Below are positions 54,439-64,000 of a DNA stretch of 64,000 nucleotides, piece by piece (the first letter of the stretch is position 1; each line of letters begins with the position of its first letter). Origin of the DNA: Trichobilharzia regenti (taxonomy: Eukaryota; Platyhelminthes; Trematoda; Strigeidida; Schistosomatidae); contig OX235268.1 of NCBI GenBank assembly GCA_944472135.2, forward strand, positions 10,360,589-10,424,588, given 5' to 3'. Below the pieces are notes generated by a model. That model saw nothing but the letters and a program-made list of their open reading frames with translations. It was not told the DNA's origin and searched no databases. The translations under genes were made by a program, and so were the position numbers.

Positions 54439-57400
54439 GTAAGTTAAAAATGTTGAATTAAATTATACTTTAATGTGTTTAATATGACGGATCTGTGAAC
54501 TCAGTACTGTTGAGAAGACTTGAATATTTTTACAATCAGGGTGAATACCAATGTTAAAATAGCTTTACTGAGGGCAGCCACATTTCTTTTGTCTGTGTAA
54601 ATCAGTAGAAATATGCCAATAAGATGAGACGGCCTCATCTATATATAATTTCTGAAATAGGAATCCCACCAACACATCAAATATGTATTAGACGACAGAC
54701 TCGAGAAATTTCAGATAAGCAAATCTGTATGATTCATTGTGAGAATCGAAGTCTTTTATGTGAAAAAACATAATTAAGCGTGAAGTTAATCCCTTGCAAT
54801 AAAATCCCTGTGTTAACCGAACGTTAGTCGGTGCGGTACTCGAATGTTTTCAGAAAATAATGAATCGTTCAGTGGCACCTCACACAAAAACTACAACATT
54901 AGGAGAGAATTGTGAATACACACACAGATATTTTATACTTATGCTAAACACATTATACTATTAAACAGTGGTTTTTTTCTAACATCAAATGTATATCAAC
55001 AGGCTGTAAGTTTGCCATTTGTTTTCGACTATTCATAGTACATTGTTACATTTGTCACAAAATTGCATTGGCTGTTAATTACGGTGCTTATTACTGTTTT
55101 CTTTTTTATATTATTTCACGTTTCAAATTTACGTCAATACACTCCGCTAATCATTTCATCATTTGATTTCAAACGTAAATGAACAGCTTGTAAGTATATC
55201 GGTAATATTTTTATACACAACTGATAACTTTGTAATGAAAAACGTAAGTTGAGCGTGGCACTTTCAACAATAATAGTTGCTTCAATGTCGGAATGCAGTT
55301 GGATAACGTCATTTTACTAAACATGCAAGCGCATAGGATGACAATTCTGATGTAATATATTGTTTCTGATCCAGTATACCATTGCGAGCTTTATAGACGA
55401 TAAAGTCGCATTTCTGAAAGTATCTAGGTTGCATAACATACATAATTCATAATCATGTTGATGAACACTTCACCAGAGTTCATGTGCTTCGCAAGGACAT
55501 TGATGGTTAATGCAGACTCGTTGTCTGAACCAGTCATAGCATCATTTTTTCCGAGATATTTTTATATAATTTCGTGCTGTTTGAGTGTGGTTTTTTCTTG
55601 CTCATTTGCAGTAGAAATACAATTTATATGATCCCAATACTTGCACATTTCCGCTGCAATTCATATTTTTTTTTAAAATAAACTTTATGCACGTTTTCGT
55701 CTGGGTCATACTCCCTGAGATCATTTATTATTACAATTTTAGTCAACAGCACGTTTCTTTTGATGATATCACCAAGTCTCCAATACAGGTGTATTCCACT
55801 AATTCGAATAACGTTTCACTTTATCAGAATGTCCCATAGTTTCATACACTGTTTACATCAGCCACTGGTGTTTGGTGGAACTTTCATAGTATAGTAGAGA
55901 ATTGAAAAAACGATTCGTCAATTCTGTCACAAGAAAGTGATATTTCTCATACTTATCATTTTTTAAAGTCACTGTCACAAAAATGAAGATAGATCTTGTA
56001 ATCATACTTATATTCCCATAAGCACAGAAACTCTTCCTTTATCAGGATGTCAGTGTGTCACAGTTTCGATAATTTACATTGTTTCCGAATAAATCGTGTT
56101 GACTATTTACCAGAGTGCGCTATATAGCGTAAACTGTGACATGAAAAACTGGGTAGTAGATGAAACTTACTCCGCTGGTTTTAGAATGTATCCCAGATTA
56201 TTATCACTTGAATGATTTCATAAAATATAACGTTACAGAAATAAAAAGCGCTCATTCCAAAATGAATTTTGTTGTGAGTTTGAGCAAAACGCCTAGATAA
56301 CTTATAATTCACGATCTTTTGTTATAGATGACTGACAAATGAGGACACCGTTGACGCGTATCAGCGCCAAAAGAGTTAACAACAATAGATTGTGACTTGT
56401 GGCTAACTTTTCACCGACTGATTTATTGAGAAGTGCTTCACCTTAGAGGATTTTATATATTCAGAGGAAAGATAAAATTATACAGGTAATAACACTCTGA
56501 AAACTTCTGAATATACTGCAAAAGACCGGCATATATATTTGTTAATTGAACACTAAAAACCTGAACATCAACTGTGTTGTTCACCGTTCGGTATACTCCC
56601 GACAGAGGAAACAATCATATCATGTCTGCCTCAATACTGATATTGTATAAATTTCTATTCTGAATGAAATACCCTTCATGCCAAAGGATTAGTTATAAAC
56701 ACTTATAGGAACATTATTCCACTTGTGTAGCAAAACAGACAGACACACAACCAAAGATCTTTCAACCTGCATGCTTATCATAACATTCGGAAAATAATGC
56801 ATAATTATGACATATTGTAGAAACATTTAAAAAGCCGTTGATTAATGACCATCACATTTACTTAGACAGTATACTTGATGCGCAGAATCATATAAAATAC
56901 ACACATATAGAATTCTATAGCGACCCCATTATCTTTCCAACAGCAGTGTGATAAAACTGTTTAATATTCTTTCACAATTGGTAAAACGTATTCCGATAAA
57001 GTCTCACAATGTTATATGGTAATATTTACTGATGACATTTCGAGAAAAATCTCTTTCTCATAATGATCAATGGAATGGAATTATACTCTGCCACAGTGCA
57101 CAAGCTTTACTTTTATATCAACGTTATTATGCTTCTATTCGAAAACCTGTTAAATGAATAATAGCCCTTAGTGAATTCTGCATTTCATTTCAGCGTGTCA
57201 ATCTTCTACACCCGGTGTTCCAATGAAAGAGGGTAAGCATCTTAAGTAAAGTTGAATGTATTTATAACATGTAATATTCAGCAGGGAAGCCTGGAAACTT
57301 TTGTAGGGAGCACACTCTTAGTGTTTTTCAGTAGGCTGATAATCGTTATCCAGTCATATGGTTTTTGCTTCAATGAGCATAATCATACTCGATGAACAAC

Positions 57401-57613
57401 CGATATTACGTGATTGTGTATTGTGAATAATAATAATAATTCAGTCAACTTTTTCAATGAAAAACAGTATCTAAGACGAAATGCGCACCCTGGTTTCTAC
57501 TGCTAATCACCATCCACCAATTAAAATGAAAACAGTATCATTTGTGAACATTTTGCGGTTTTTTTGACAAATTTCAACTTAACGTGAAAAATTCGTTTTA
57601 CAAACTGCATGAA

Positions 57614-57651
<38 letters not shown>

Positions 57652-60600
57652 AAATGAGAAATTCACCAGTGATCAGCAGTGAATTTTTTGAAATACAAAT
57701 CTTGCACTTTCTTAACACGTTATTTTTAAATCATTTACCGGAAATTTCATTGGAAGGCCTGAAATACGTCTTTTCATATTTGACCATTACCAATTCTGAT
57801 AATTACCAACCTGTTTGAACGGTAGTCAATAAAATAAATAACTTTGTATAGATTGACATGATTGTCACTTGCAAAGGAATTTAAAGTCAATCTAGAAGTC
57901 TAGAAAACTGACCCCCACGGAAAACTCTGAAATGCACACCTTAATAGTAGCGTCGAAACATCGACTTGAATTACTCATTCTTTCATCACGACTGACGTGT
58001 TCTTTGGTAAACACAATAGGATTTCATATTATCCTTCAAATAATGTGAAGGCTTGCAGAACGACACCAGTATTCTACTATATTTAGAATATGTTAGTAGT
58101 GTTTTTGTTCAGATGCATTTAAAGGAAGTTTATAGAGAGTATATTTTTCAAATAAGAACTGGATAGCTCACTAAAGCATGACCGGATATGAACTTCACTC
58201 CGAATTCGGTCAAACTGTATAAAAGTGTCAGATGAGATTTTCCCCCAAAACAGTTAAACAACCAAAAATCATGCTTTTATATCTTCGCTGTTCAGGTGTG
58301 ATCGCTTGATAACAGCCCAGAGAGACACTTCAGAATGCTCAGTACACATCTGAATCCCTGTTGATAAAGGAAACGAAACTGTTGTTATCATGTAAATACG
58401 CATTGTTTGAAATGTAGTATGTAACACCAATATGTCTGCCGACTTTACAAATAAATATGCGGTTAATGATACATGGTTGCAGTAGTTTTTCAAGCCAACC
58501 TTATGAGAAATGCTTGCCTAAATACATCTATAGCAGCAATTAAATTTCCACCAAGTTGCCTTATTACTGGTTCATTATGTGTTAAACATATTGTCAGCCA
58601 ACTTGAGGTTTATAGGAAATAAGACTTTAGGCGATTTTATATATGCCATTTCCCCTATGATACGATTCACTAGTAATTTATCTACTGAACTGCAATCAAA
58701 TATTTCCCTTTCATCAAACCCCTTTGGAAGTGGTATTATGTTTGCAATCGCACGTTTTTATGGCAGTATGTCACCACTAAGTTGTTGGGATGATACAAAT
58801 TCCCTGGTGTAATTCACAGAGATTTTAATTTTAGGAGTTTTCGAAGTTGTCATTTAGCAATGAATATTTTTCTTTCGTTTTTCTGTGACCTTGTTTTTCA
58901 CTGATTACCTTTCATAATGTTTTCACTATATATGTTTAGAATATACGGGTATGTTTCAAAAATTGCGTTTGGTTAACTTGAACTAAGTAATATAGTTTTC
59001 GAAGTTAACCGAAATAAAACCTCTGTGTATTTAGGCTAGCGTGTCAGTTTGTTTGCAAAAATGCATATATAAAATACGCGAGCGTGGTTATATTGACCGT
59101 AAGCCAAATTATTTGTGCCCCCTCATTTCGACATTTAACATGTCGGCAGAAATAACTGCAGAGATTTTATATAATGGACAGAAATAAATCATTGAATCTT
59201 GGTACTATGATTATCGTTACTGTAGTGGATAACTGCATTCACATTATCTGTGCTGTCTCGTCATCAAGATGTTCAAGGCATGTTTTCTAGTGACCGCGAA
59301 AATTCCACAGTGAGTGACTGACGTGAATCTACTCGTTACTGATCCACCATAGTGTCAGGCTTGAGCAGTTTCTATATTGTGTACATTTTTCTTCTCACTA
59401 ACTATACGGGATTCTAACTTAGTCACACCTCGTTTGTTACCATCGCTTTGGAAATGTTTGCACGAACAGTAATCTTTCACCTTGTATTATTTTACCGTGG
59501 TATATATTAAAAATTGATTTTCCATAAATTGCAGGGTAGTGACATATGTGAAGCGACTAACATTCATATGCACAGAAGATGCTAGTTTTAATCTAAACTG
59601 CAGAAAGATTCATTCCTGCTAACATTGTGAAACGAAAACGTATTTCATGTACAGAATCAAGATTCACAGGCCTAGTAACAAAGTTTTATTAGCGTTATCG
59701 TTTATACAGATACCATATTTCTTGATAACGAGATAATTCATGGCTGACTTTCTTCAATACCCTAATGAAGTTTATTGGTATCATTTAACTGTTCAGCACT
59801 GCATCATTTAAATGTTCACTGAGTAAAGCCTACAAGAAGTCATAGTAAATTCTGCCAACACTGGCTATAAATTTTACTTGAAGAGGAAACTATGTCTCGA
59901 ACCAAGTAAAGTTTACCTCTGTGAACAAACACTCCTCTTCTAATCAACGATTTAATTTGAGGCGATTTGCAAACAGTTGTAATTCAAATAAATTTTACGA
60001 TCAACCCTGTAAGAGAAAAAGTTGCTATGCTTGACGAGGCAGGCATTTCTCAGGAATAACTCTTATTTGATTGAAGGATTAAATTAAATAAATACTCTAC
60101 TTACTTCAATCATTATGATTAATGACACGATTATTTTTTTCCAATTTTGTTTCATTTCTGATTTAATAAAGAGATTTTAGACTGTGAGTATGATCCAGAT
60201 ATTGTGAAACTTTCACACCATATTATTATTGCTCCCTTGCGTTCCTAGTGGAACATAGGGCTTTAACTGCACGTCTCCATTTGCTTCTGTCTTCTGCTGT
60301 ACTTTTCACCTGCATCCATGGTAGTCCATACTCTTTCAATTCCTCTTCACACGATCTCCTCCATGTCACCCTTGCACTGACGTCCCACTCGCCGCTTCCC
60401 TATCGGCCTGGTTCCACTCGAGCAATGGCTCGACGCGCGATGACACCCAGTGGTCTCCTCAGCGAGTATCCAATACAACTCCACTTTCTCCTGCATATCT
60501 GTTCAGTGATTGGTCCTTGCTTTGCTTGTTCCCATAATTCCTTGTTGATGATTCTTTTCGGCCATCTGCACTTCAGTATAGATCTAGCGAAGACAGTTGT

Positions 60601-63600
60601 TGATAAGGATCGGCAACAGGCTGTTGGAAATATTTTTTGTTACCCTCCAAGTTTCTGATCCGTACAGAAGAACTGATTTTACGTTTGTATTGAAAATTCA
60701 ACCGAATTTCGTTGTTGATGCTGAGTGACGAAGATTTCCAGATTTATTTCAGGTTGATGAATTTGTTTCTCGCCATTCCCGATTCTCGCTCGATTTGACA
60801 TCCTCGTCCGTTCCAACTGCCTGTATTTGAGACAATGCTCCCTAGATAAGTGAATGAAGTAACCTCTTTCACACCATAAATGCTTGCATTTTTAGCTAAA
60901 TTGTTAAGCTGCTGTTAATCAGTCAACATGAAGTAATTTATTAGTATTCTGACTTTTAAATGTCACAGATAATGACTTCTTTGTTTTTCCTCAAATTTAC
61001 ATTATGCTAATGACCACTTATAGAAGAAGGCGAGATCACGCATAATTCTATCGTTGTAATGTGTTGGGTCCTACTTTGATTTGAAACACAGTGGCTGATG
61101 TAAAGTCATTGTGAATTACACCACCAATATTTCTCTAAATGCATCTTTTGTTGTTAAGGAGAAATTAAATTCTGATATTTCCCCGAAAGACTTTATTAAT
61201 AAATATACTTTGATCTTGCTTTACCAGTTCTGCTTAATACCTCAGGTAAAATCCTACTCATTTTTGCTTTGACAATCCTCTTACGAATTCGGTTTTCAGT
61301 AGACGGTGCTAGAAGTGAGTGCTGTTGGAATAATTTGAAAACTTTGCACCGTAAGCACATGAACTTTCAACAAATGTGCAAGCTAGTTTACGATTTATCA
61401 GTGCGAAATCAAAACACTCGTTAAAATTTCTACTCTGTTATTTATATTACCCGTGTAGTGGATACATGACGGACAATAGGTAGTCGTGTCTATAGTGATA
61501 TTTTTATTTTTCTACCCTCGAGTTCAGAGTGCAAAATAGGTCTTCAGCATTCCATTTTCACTTTGTCTTATTCGATGACTACTGATCGTGATCTCTCATC
61601 TCTTCCTAGCGTGACCTACTCCATGACACTCTTTAAACAAAATCAACTGGTCGTTTCTCAGTCCAGTCCCACTCGAGCAGCAGCCTAGTGCTCGATGTCA
61701 TTCATCAGTGTATCTCTGACTCCTCCACACTTTCCTCTGCATGTTTGCTGAGCGACAGGGTCTTGCTCGGCTTGTTCTAGCAGTCTATTGTCACTACATC
61801 CTGCTGTTTATTTGATCTTCAATATGGAGCAAAAAAGACTGCTGTTCATAAGAGTCTCCAACCTGTCGAAAATGCTTTTCGTGACGTATTGAATTCCACA
61901 TTTATGCTAAAAATCCGAATTATGTTGTTTGTGCCTTATGCAGATGGTGTGACCCACCTTACCGATTCCGCTTTCGATATTTTCATCTGTTCCGCTTATG
62001 GTTGGAACGATGTTTCCAAGATGAAAGCAGGCGTCAGTGTCCACAGTGATATCAGGTTACAAATTAAGTCGACAAATAATAGAAACAGTAACTGAGAGAT
62101 AATGAAGACCTGAACGATGTTTAATTGTTTTTTCCTAAAGTATGCAGATGGCAGTTTTCAGAAACTTTGCAATCTGTGCAAGCTTCCCCATGAAGGGGTT
62201 ATTGTATAGATATCTTTTCAGTCTAAAACTTAAGACAAGAATTATAAAGTTTTTATAGGCGGGGCCTCCTGAATAAGTCCACTTTAATATATCTAATGAG
62301 TAAATTAAAATACCTCATAGTCTAAGAATAAGTAGCTTTAAAATATGTGTCTGATCAAGAAATTGGCAGAACGACTTGTTTATTTCATTACATTATCCAA
62401 ATATCAATAAATTTCACAAAGTAGATTAAAAATCTACATCAATAAACAGTAATTGTTAGATAGATGTTTAACATACACTTCAATCTGTGTTGGCCTGCAT
62501 TTATCTGAATAAGGGAAATTTTCATGCAGAATAATATGGCTTTTTTTCTAAAGGTATTTCCACTATTCTTGCCGATGATTCATTCCTATCCCTTTAATTT
62601 ATTTGTGTTTCACCCAGTAAAAATACGTGAGTGATTCTAATTTCGTTTTCTGTTTATGGTTTTACGTTTCAAATATTACAGCAATACATTTTTGTGAACA
62701 GTAATGTACTCAATTAGGTCTCATTGGGCTAAAATTTGATATACATAGCTTTATAAATAAATATTCAAACACAAACCAATCACGGCGTTTTGTCAGTAGG
62801 ATAACAAAATGGAGCTTATAAATTGTGCAACATTAATGGTTCCATCAATTACAAGGATAAGGAAGCAAGGCGGTCTTTGATAACAAGAATAATGAGAAGC
62901 AGCATGATTAAACAAAAACAAATATTCAGGTAGAAGTGGCCGATAAACTGAAATAAATAAATACTATTTCGTAGGCAGTCTAGTATTACTTAATCGGCCC
63001 ATTTGCAGTTCTTAGCCTTCTTCGACTAATTCTGCCTGAACATTTGTATATTTCATCACACAGTTTTTTGTTATTCTTGTTATCATAAATAGCTCCACTT
63101 CTCATCTTTGTTACTGACAGAATCATTATTATTACAATTATCATTATTATCATGATTAATTGTACAATTTATATGCACGATTTTATTATCCTACTGACAA
63201 AACACCATGATGGGTTTGTGTTTCAATATTTATTTGTAAAGTTATGTATATTAGAGTTAAGCCTGATGCGATATAATTGGAAACATTATTGATCGCTTAA
63301 ATGTGTGTTTCTAAATTTCATAATGAGAATGTTTAATATTTTCAATTATTGGTACAAATTTCTCTTTTTTTCCGTCTCATATATCTGCTACGTGAATAGT
63401 TTATTTATTTTGGCTTTACCAATGTACATTTGACAAACATGGATTTTCAAAATATCATTCTTTGTGATTGTCTGAGCGTTATTTCGACCACTGAGTCGTA
63501 GATGTCAGCAAAATGTCAACTGTAGAAAAATGTACAAATCCTATCCCGAAAGGGGGAGAAATTAAAGATGGAATAATTTATCAAAAAAGTAGATTACCTG

Positions 63601-63773
63601 CAGCGTCTACTCGACTTATGCGGAAATGCTACATTGTGAGCATCATGTTTAAAATTCGATACTATTTATTATTTGTAAATTTCATCTTCCACGTCATAGT
63701 AGCCTCTGCTTTCATAAATTCAATCCGCATATTCTTTTATTATTTTCGAACTACACAGGTACTGATACTATTA
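54372..63773 (+). CDS. Micro-exon gene copy B, 5' part (runs off the window)
   Basis: Tandem paralogue of copy A. Exons supported here: 54372-54438 (67 nt, signal peptide), 57194-57232 (39), 60172-60183 (12), 61300-61314 (15), 62618-62626 (9) and 63759-63773 (15), plus possible 3-nt exons at 55003 and 55197. All internal exons are symmetric, phase 1. The chained frame is open and begins, after the signal peptide, Cys-Ala-Cys-Gln-Ser-Ser-Thr-Pro. The last four exons match copy A in order and length. RTE fragments sit in the introns after the 12-nt and the 15-nt exons and have no equivalent in copy A, so they arrived after the duplication. The 3' end lies beyond 64000. Confidence 0.65.
55003..55005 (+). 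CDS. Candidate 3-nt micro-exon GCT (copy B)
   Basis: TATATCAACAG, GCT, GTAAGTTT: the counterpart of 6096 and 6726 in copy A. The next upstream AG would give 37 nt, which is not symmetric. Confidence 0.35.
55197..55199 (+). CDS. Candidate 3-nt micro-exon CTT (copy B)
   Basis: AATGAACAG, CTT, GTAAGTATA: the counterpart of 7114 in copy A. No other AG lies in the preceding 100 bases or so. Confidence 0.35.
55210..57190. other. Intron of copy B, nothing recognised
   Basis: AT-rich, with no element and no convincing exon. Confidence 0.5.
57194..57232 (+). CDS. 39-nt exon (copy B)
   Basis: Strong acceptor (TTCTGCATTTCATTTCAG) and donor GTAAGC. Phase 1 encodes CQSSTPGVPMKE with split codons at both ends. 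It joins directly to the signal-peptide exon in frame. No equivalent was found in copy A between 7.2 and 11.8 kb. Confidence 0.7.
57471..57523 (+). mobile_element. 3' fragment of the hammerhead SINE
   Basis: Starts inside the ribozyme (AAGACGAAATGCGCACCCTGG) and continues with the same tail CCACCATCCACC-like sequence as 40791-40835. The 5' half, including the CTGANGA core, is missing, so it cannot cleave. Confidence 0.65.
57610..57650. repeat. TA microsatellite
   Basis: Run of about 12 AT units broken by one G, in an intron of copy B. Confidence 0.8.
57830..60160. other. Intron of copy B, nothing recognised
   Basis: No element, SINE head or micro-exon with good signals. The GTAAG sites at about 59091 and 60009 have no in-frame acceptor nearby. 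Confidence 0.45.
60172..60183 (+). CDS. 12-nt micro-exon (copy B), paired with copy A
   Basis: AGATTTTAGACT after a long pyrimidine tract (CCAATTTTGTTTCATTTCTG), acceptor AAAG, donor GTGAGT. Phase 1 reads xAG ATT TTA GAC T. As in copy A, an internal TAG leaves a 3-nt alternative (ACT). Confidence 0.6.
60222..60890 (-). pseudogene. Diverged RTE fragment, antisense
   Basis: Begins with an ATT tract and then, on the minus strand, the element's C-terminal region (the plus strand has GTTCCTAGTGGAACATAGGG, as at 28573). It continues through the WNP, WIGH, RWP and IGKARQ-equivalent regions with frameshifts and stops, ending near the YLGS region around 60860. More diverged than the copies at 28.5 and 35.7 kb. 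Confidence 0.75.
61300..61314 (+). CDS. 15-nt micro-exon (copy B), paired with copy A
   Basis: TAGACGGTGCTAGAA, acceptor TTCGGTTTTCAG, donor GTGAGT. Phase 1 reads xTA GAC GGT GCT AGA A (Asp-Gly-Ala-Arg). Confidence 0.75.
61505..62060 (-). pseudogene. Old RTE fragment, antisense
   Basis: Shares the plus-strand order of landmarks with 60222-60890 (GCGTGACCTACTCCATGACA, CCCACTCGAGCAG, TTGATCTTCAATAT, ATGCTAAAAATCCGAATT, then a TTTCGATATTTTCATCTGTTCC-like region) but is heavily mutated. It separates the 15-nt and 9-nt exons of copy B. Confidence 0.6.
62618..62626 (+). CDS. 9-nt micro-exon (copy B), paired with copy A
   Basis: TAAAAATAC after TTTATTTGTGTTTCACCCAG, before GTGAGTG. Phase 1 reads xTA AAA ATA C (Lys-Ile), one base different from copy A. 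Confidence 0.8.
62640..63740. other. Intron of copy B
   Basis: AT-rich, with a long inverted similarity: TTTGATATACATAGCTTTAT and CAATCACGGCGTTTTGTC near 62735-62800 recur in reverse complement near 63180-63250. No exon recognised. Confidence 0.5.
63759..63773 (+). CDS. 15-nt micro-exon (copy B), paired with copy A
   Basis: GTACTGATACTATTA, acceptor TTTCGAACTACACAG, donor GTGAGT. Phase 1 reads xGT ACT GAT ACT ATT A (Thr-Asp-Thr-Ile), against Glu-Ser-Asn-Ile in copy A. Confidence 0.7.
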
Positions 63774-64000
63774 GTGAGTTACACATGGTTTGAGCATAAA
63801 AAAGATTATTTGTTTAGCCAGTTTTAGCGAAATTTGCTGATTTTGAGTACAGTTTAATCTATATTCTCTGAAATTACCTTAGGTGAAAGATTGCAGTGCA
63901 AATTTATCGGCCTTCATTGATTTCACATTCTGATTCTTTTCATAAATTAGTATTTTTACCAAAATATTTTGCTTGTGTTATCATAGTTTCGGTTTTTCAA

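Noticed and set aside
60248..60658. 136-codon plus-strand ORF as a gene
   Set aside because: It is the reverse-strand shadow of the degraded RTE fragment.
1..64000. CRISPR array, operons, rRNA or bacterial features
   Set aside because: None present. The repeats are SINE/LINE and local tandem repeats of a eukaryotic genome, and the coding pattern is intron-rich.

Overview
The window looks like nuclear DNA of a schistosome blood fluke (Schistosoma; species not resolved). It is AT-rich and intron-dominated, with almost no long host ORFs. Three things point to the genus: a tRNA-related SINE carrying a hammerhead ribozyme of the Sm-alpha type (40.64-40.84 kb), RTE-clade and Penelope-like retroelement debris, and two tandem genes with the architecture of schistosome micro-exon genes (MEGs). 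In a MEG, a signal-peptide exon is followed by many tiny exons whose lengths are multiples of three, all separated by phase-1 introns.

Layout. 1-3.8 kb: upstream DNA with a short direct repeat, an antisense Penelope-like fragment and a dispersed repeat. 4.31-34.5 kb: MEG copy A. It has a TATA box, a 67-nt signal-peptide exon (4355-4421), about 15 candidate micro-exons of 6-24 nt on the plus strand, and a terminal exon with AATAAA at 34.4-34.5 kb. Chained in phase 1 these exons have no internal stop and would give a secreted protein of about 100 residues. The introns hold SINEs and an antisense 5'-truncated RTE element with a long intact RT ORF (28.5-30.2 kb). 34.5-53.6 kb: a repeat-rich interval poor in splice-like signals, with RTE fragments, SINEs, the hammerhead, foldbacks, a ~325-bp tandem repeat and several dispersed repeat pairs. 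53.6-53.75 kb: an orphan terminal-exon-like block. 54.33-64 kb: MEG copy B, with nearly identical promoter and first exon, a 39-nt exon and micro-exons of 12, 15, 9 and 15 nt that match copy A in order and length but not in sequence. It runs off the right edge, and two diverged RTE fragments sit in its introns.

How it works together. Copies A and B are tandem paralogues. The signal-peptide exon is almost unchanged, micro-exon lengths and phase are kept, and micro-exon sequence has diverged strongly. Because every micro-exon is symmetric, skipping any of them keeps the frame, so each locus could secrete many variant proteins. This is the known MEG logic, and here it can be read at base level in a paralogue pair. 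The assignment to a numbered MEG family is not made. All splice calls come from sequence only.
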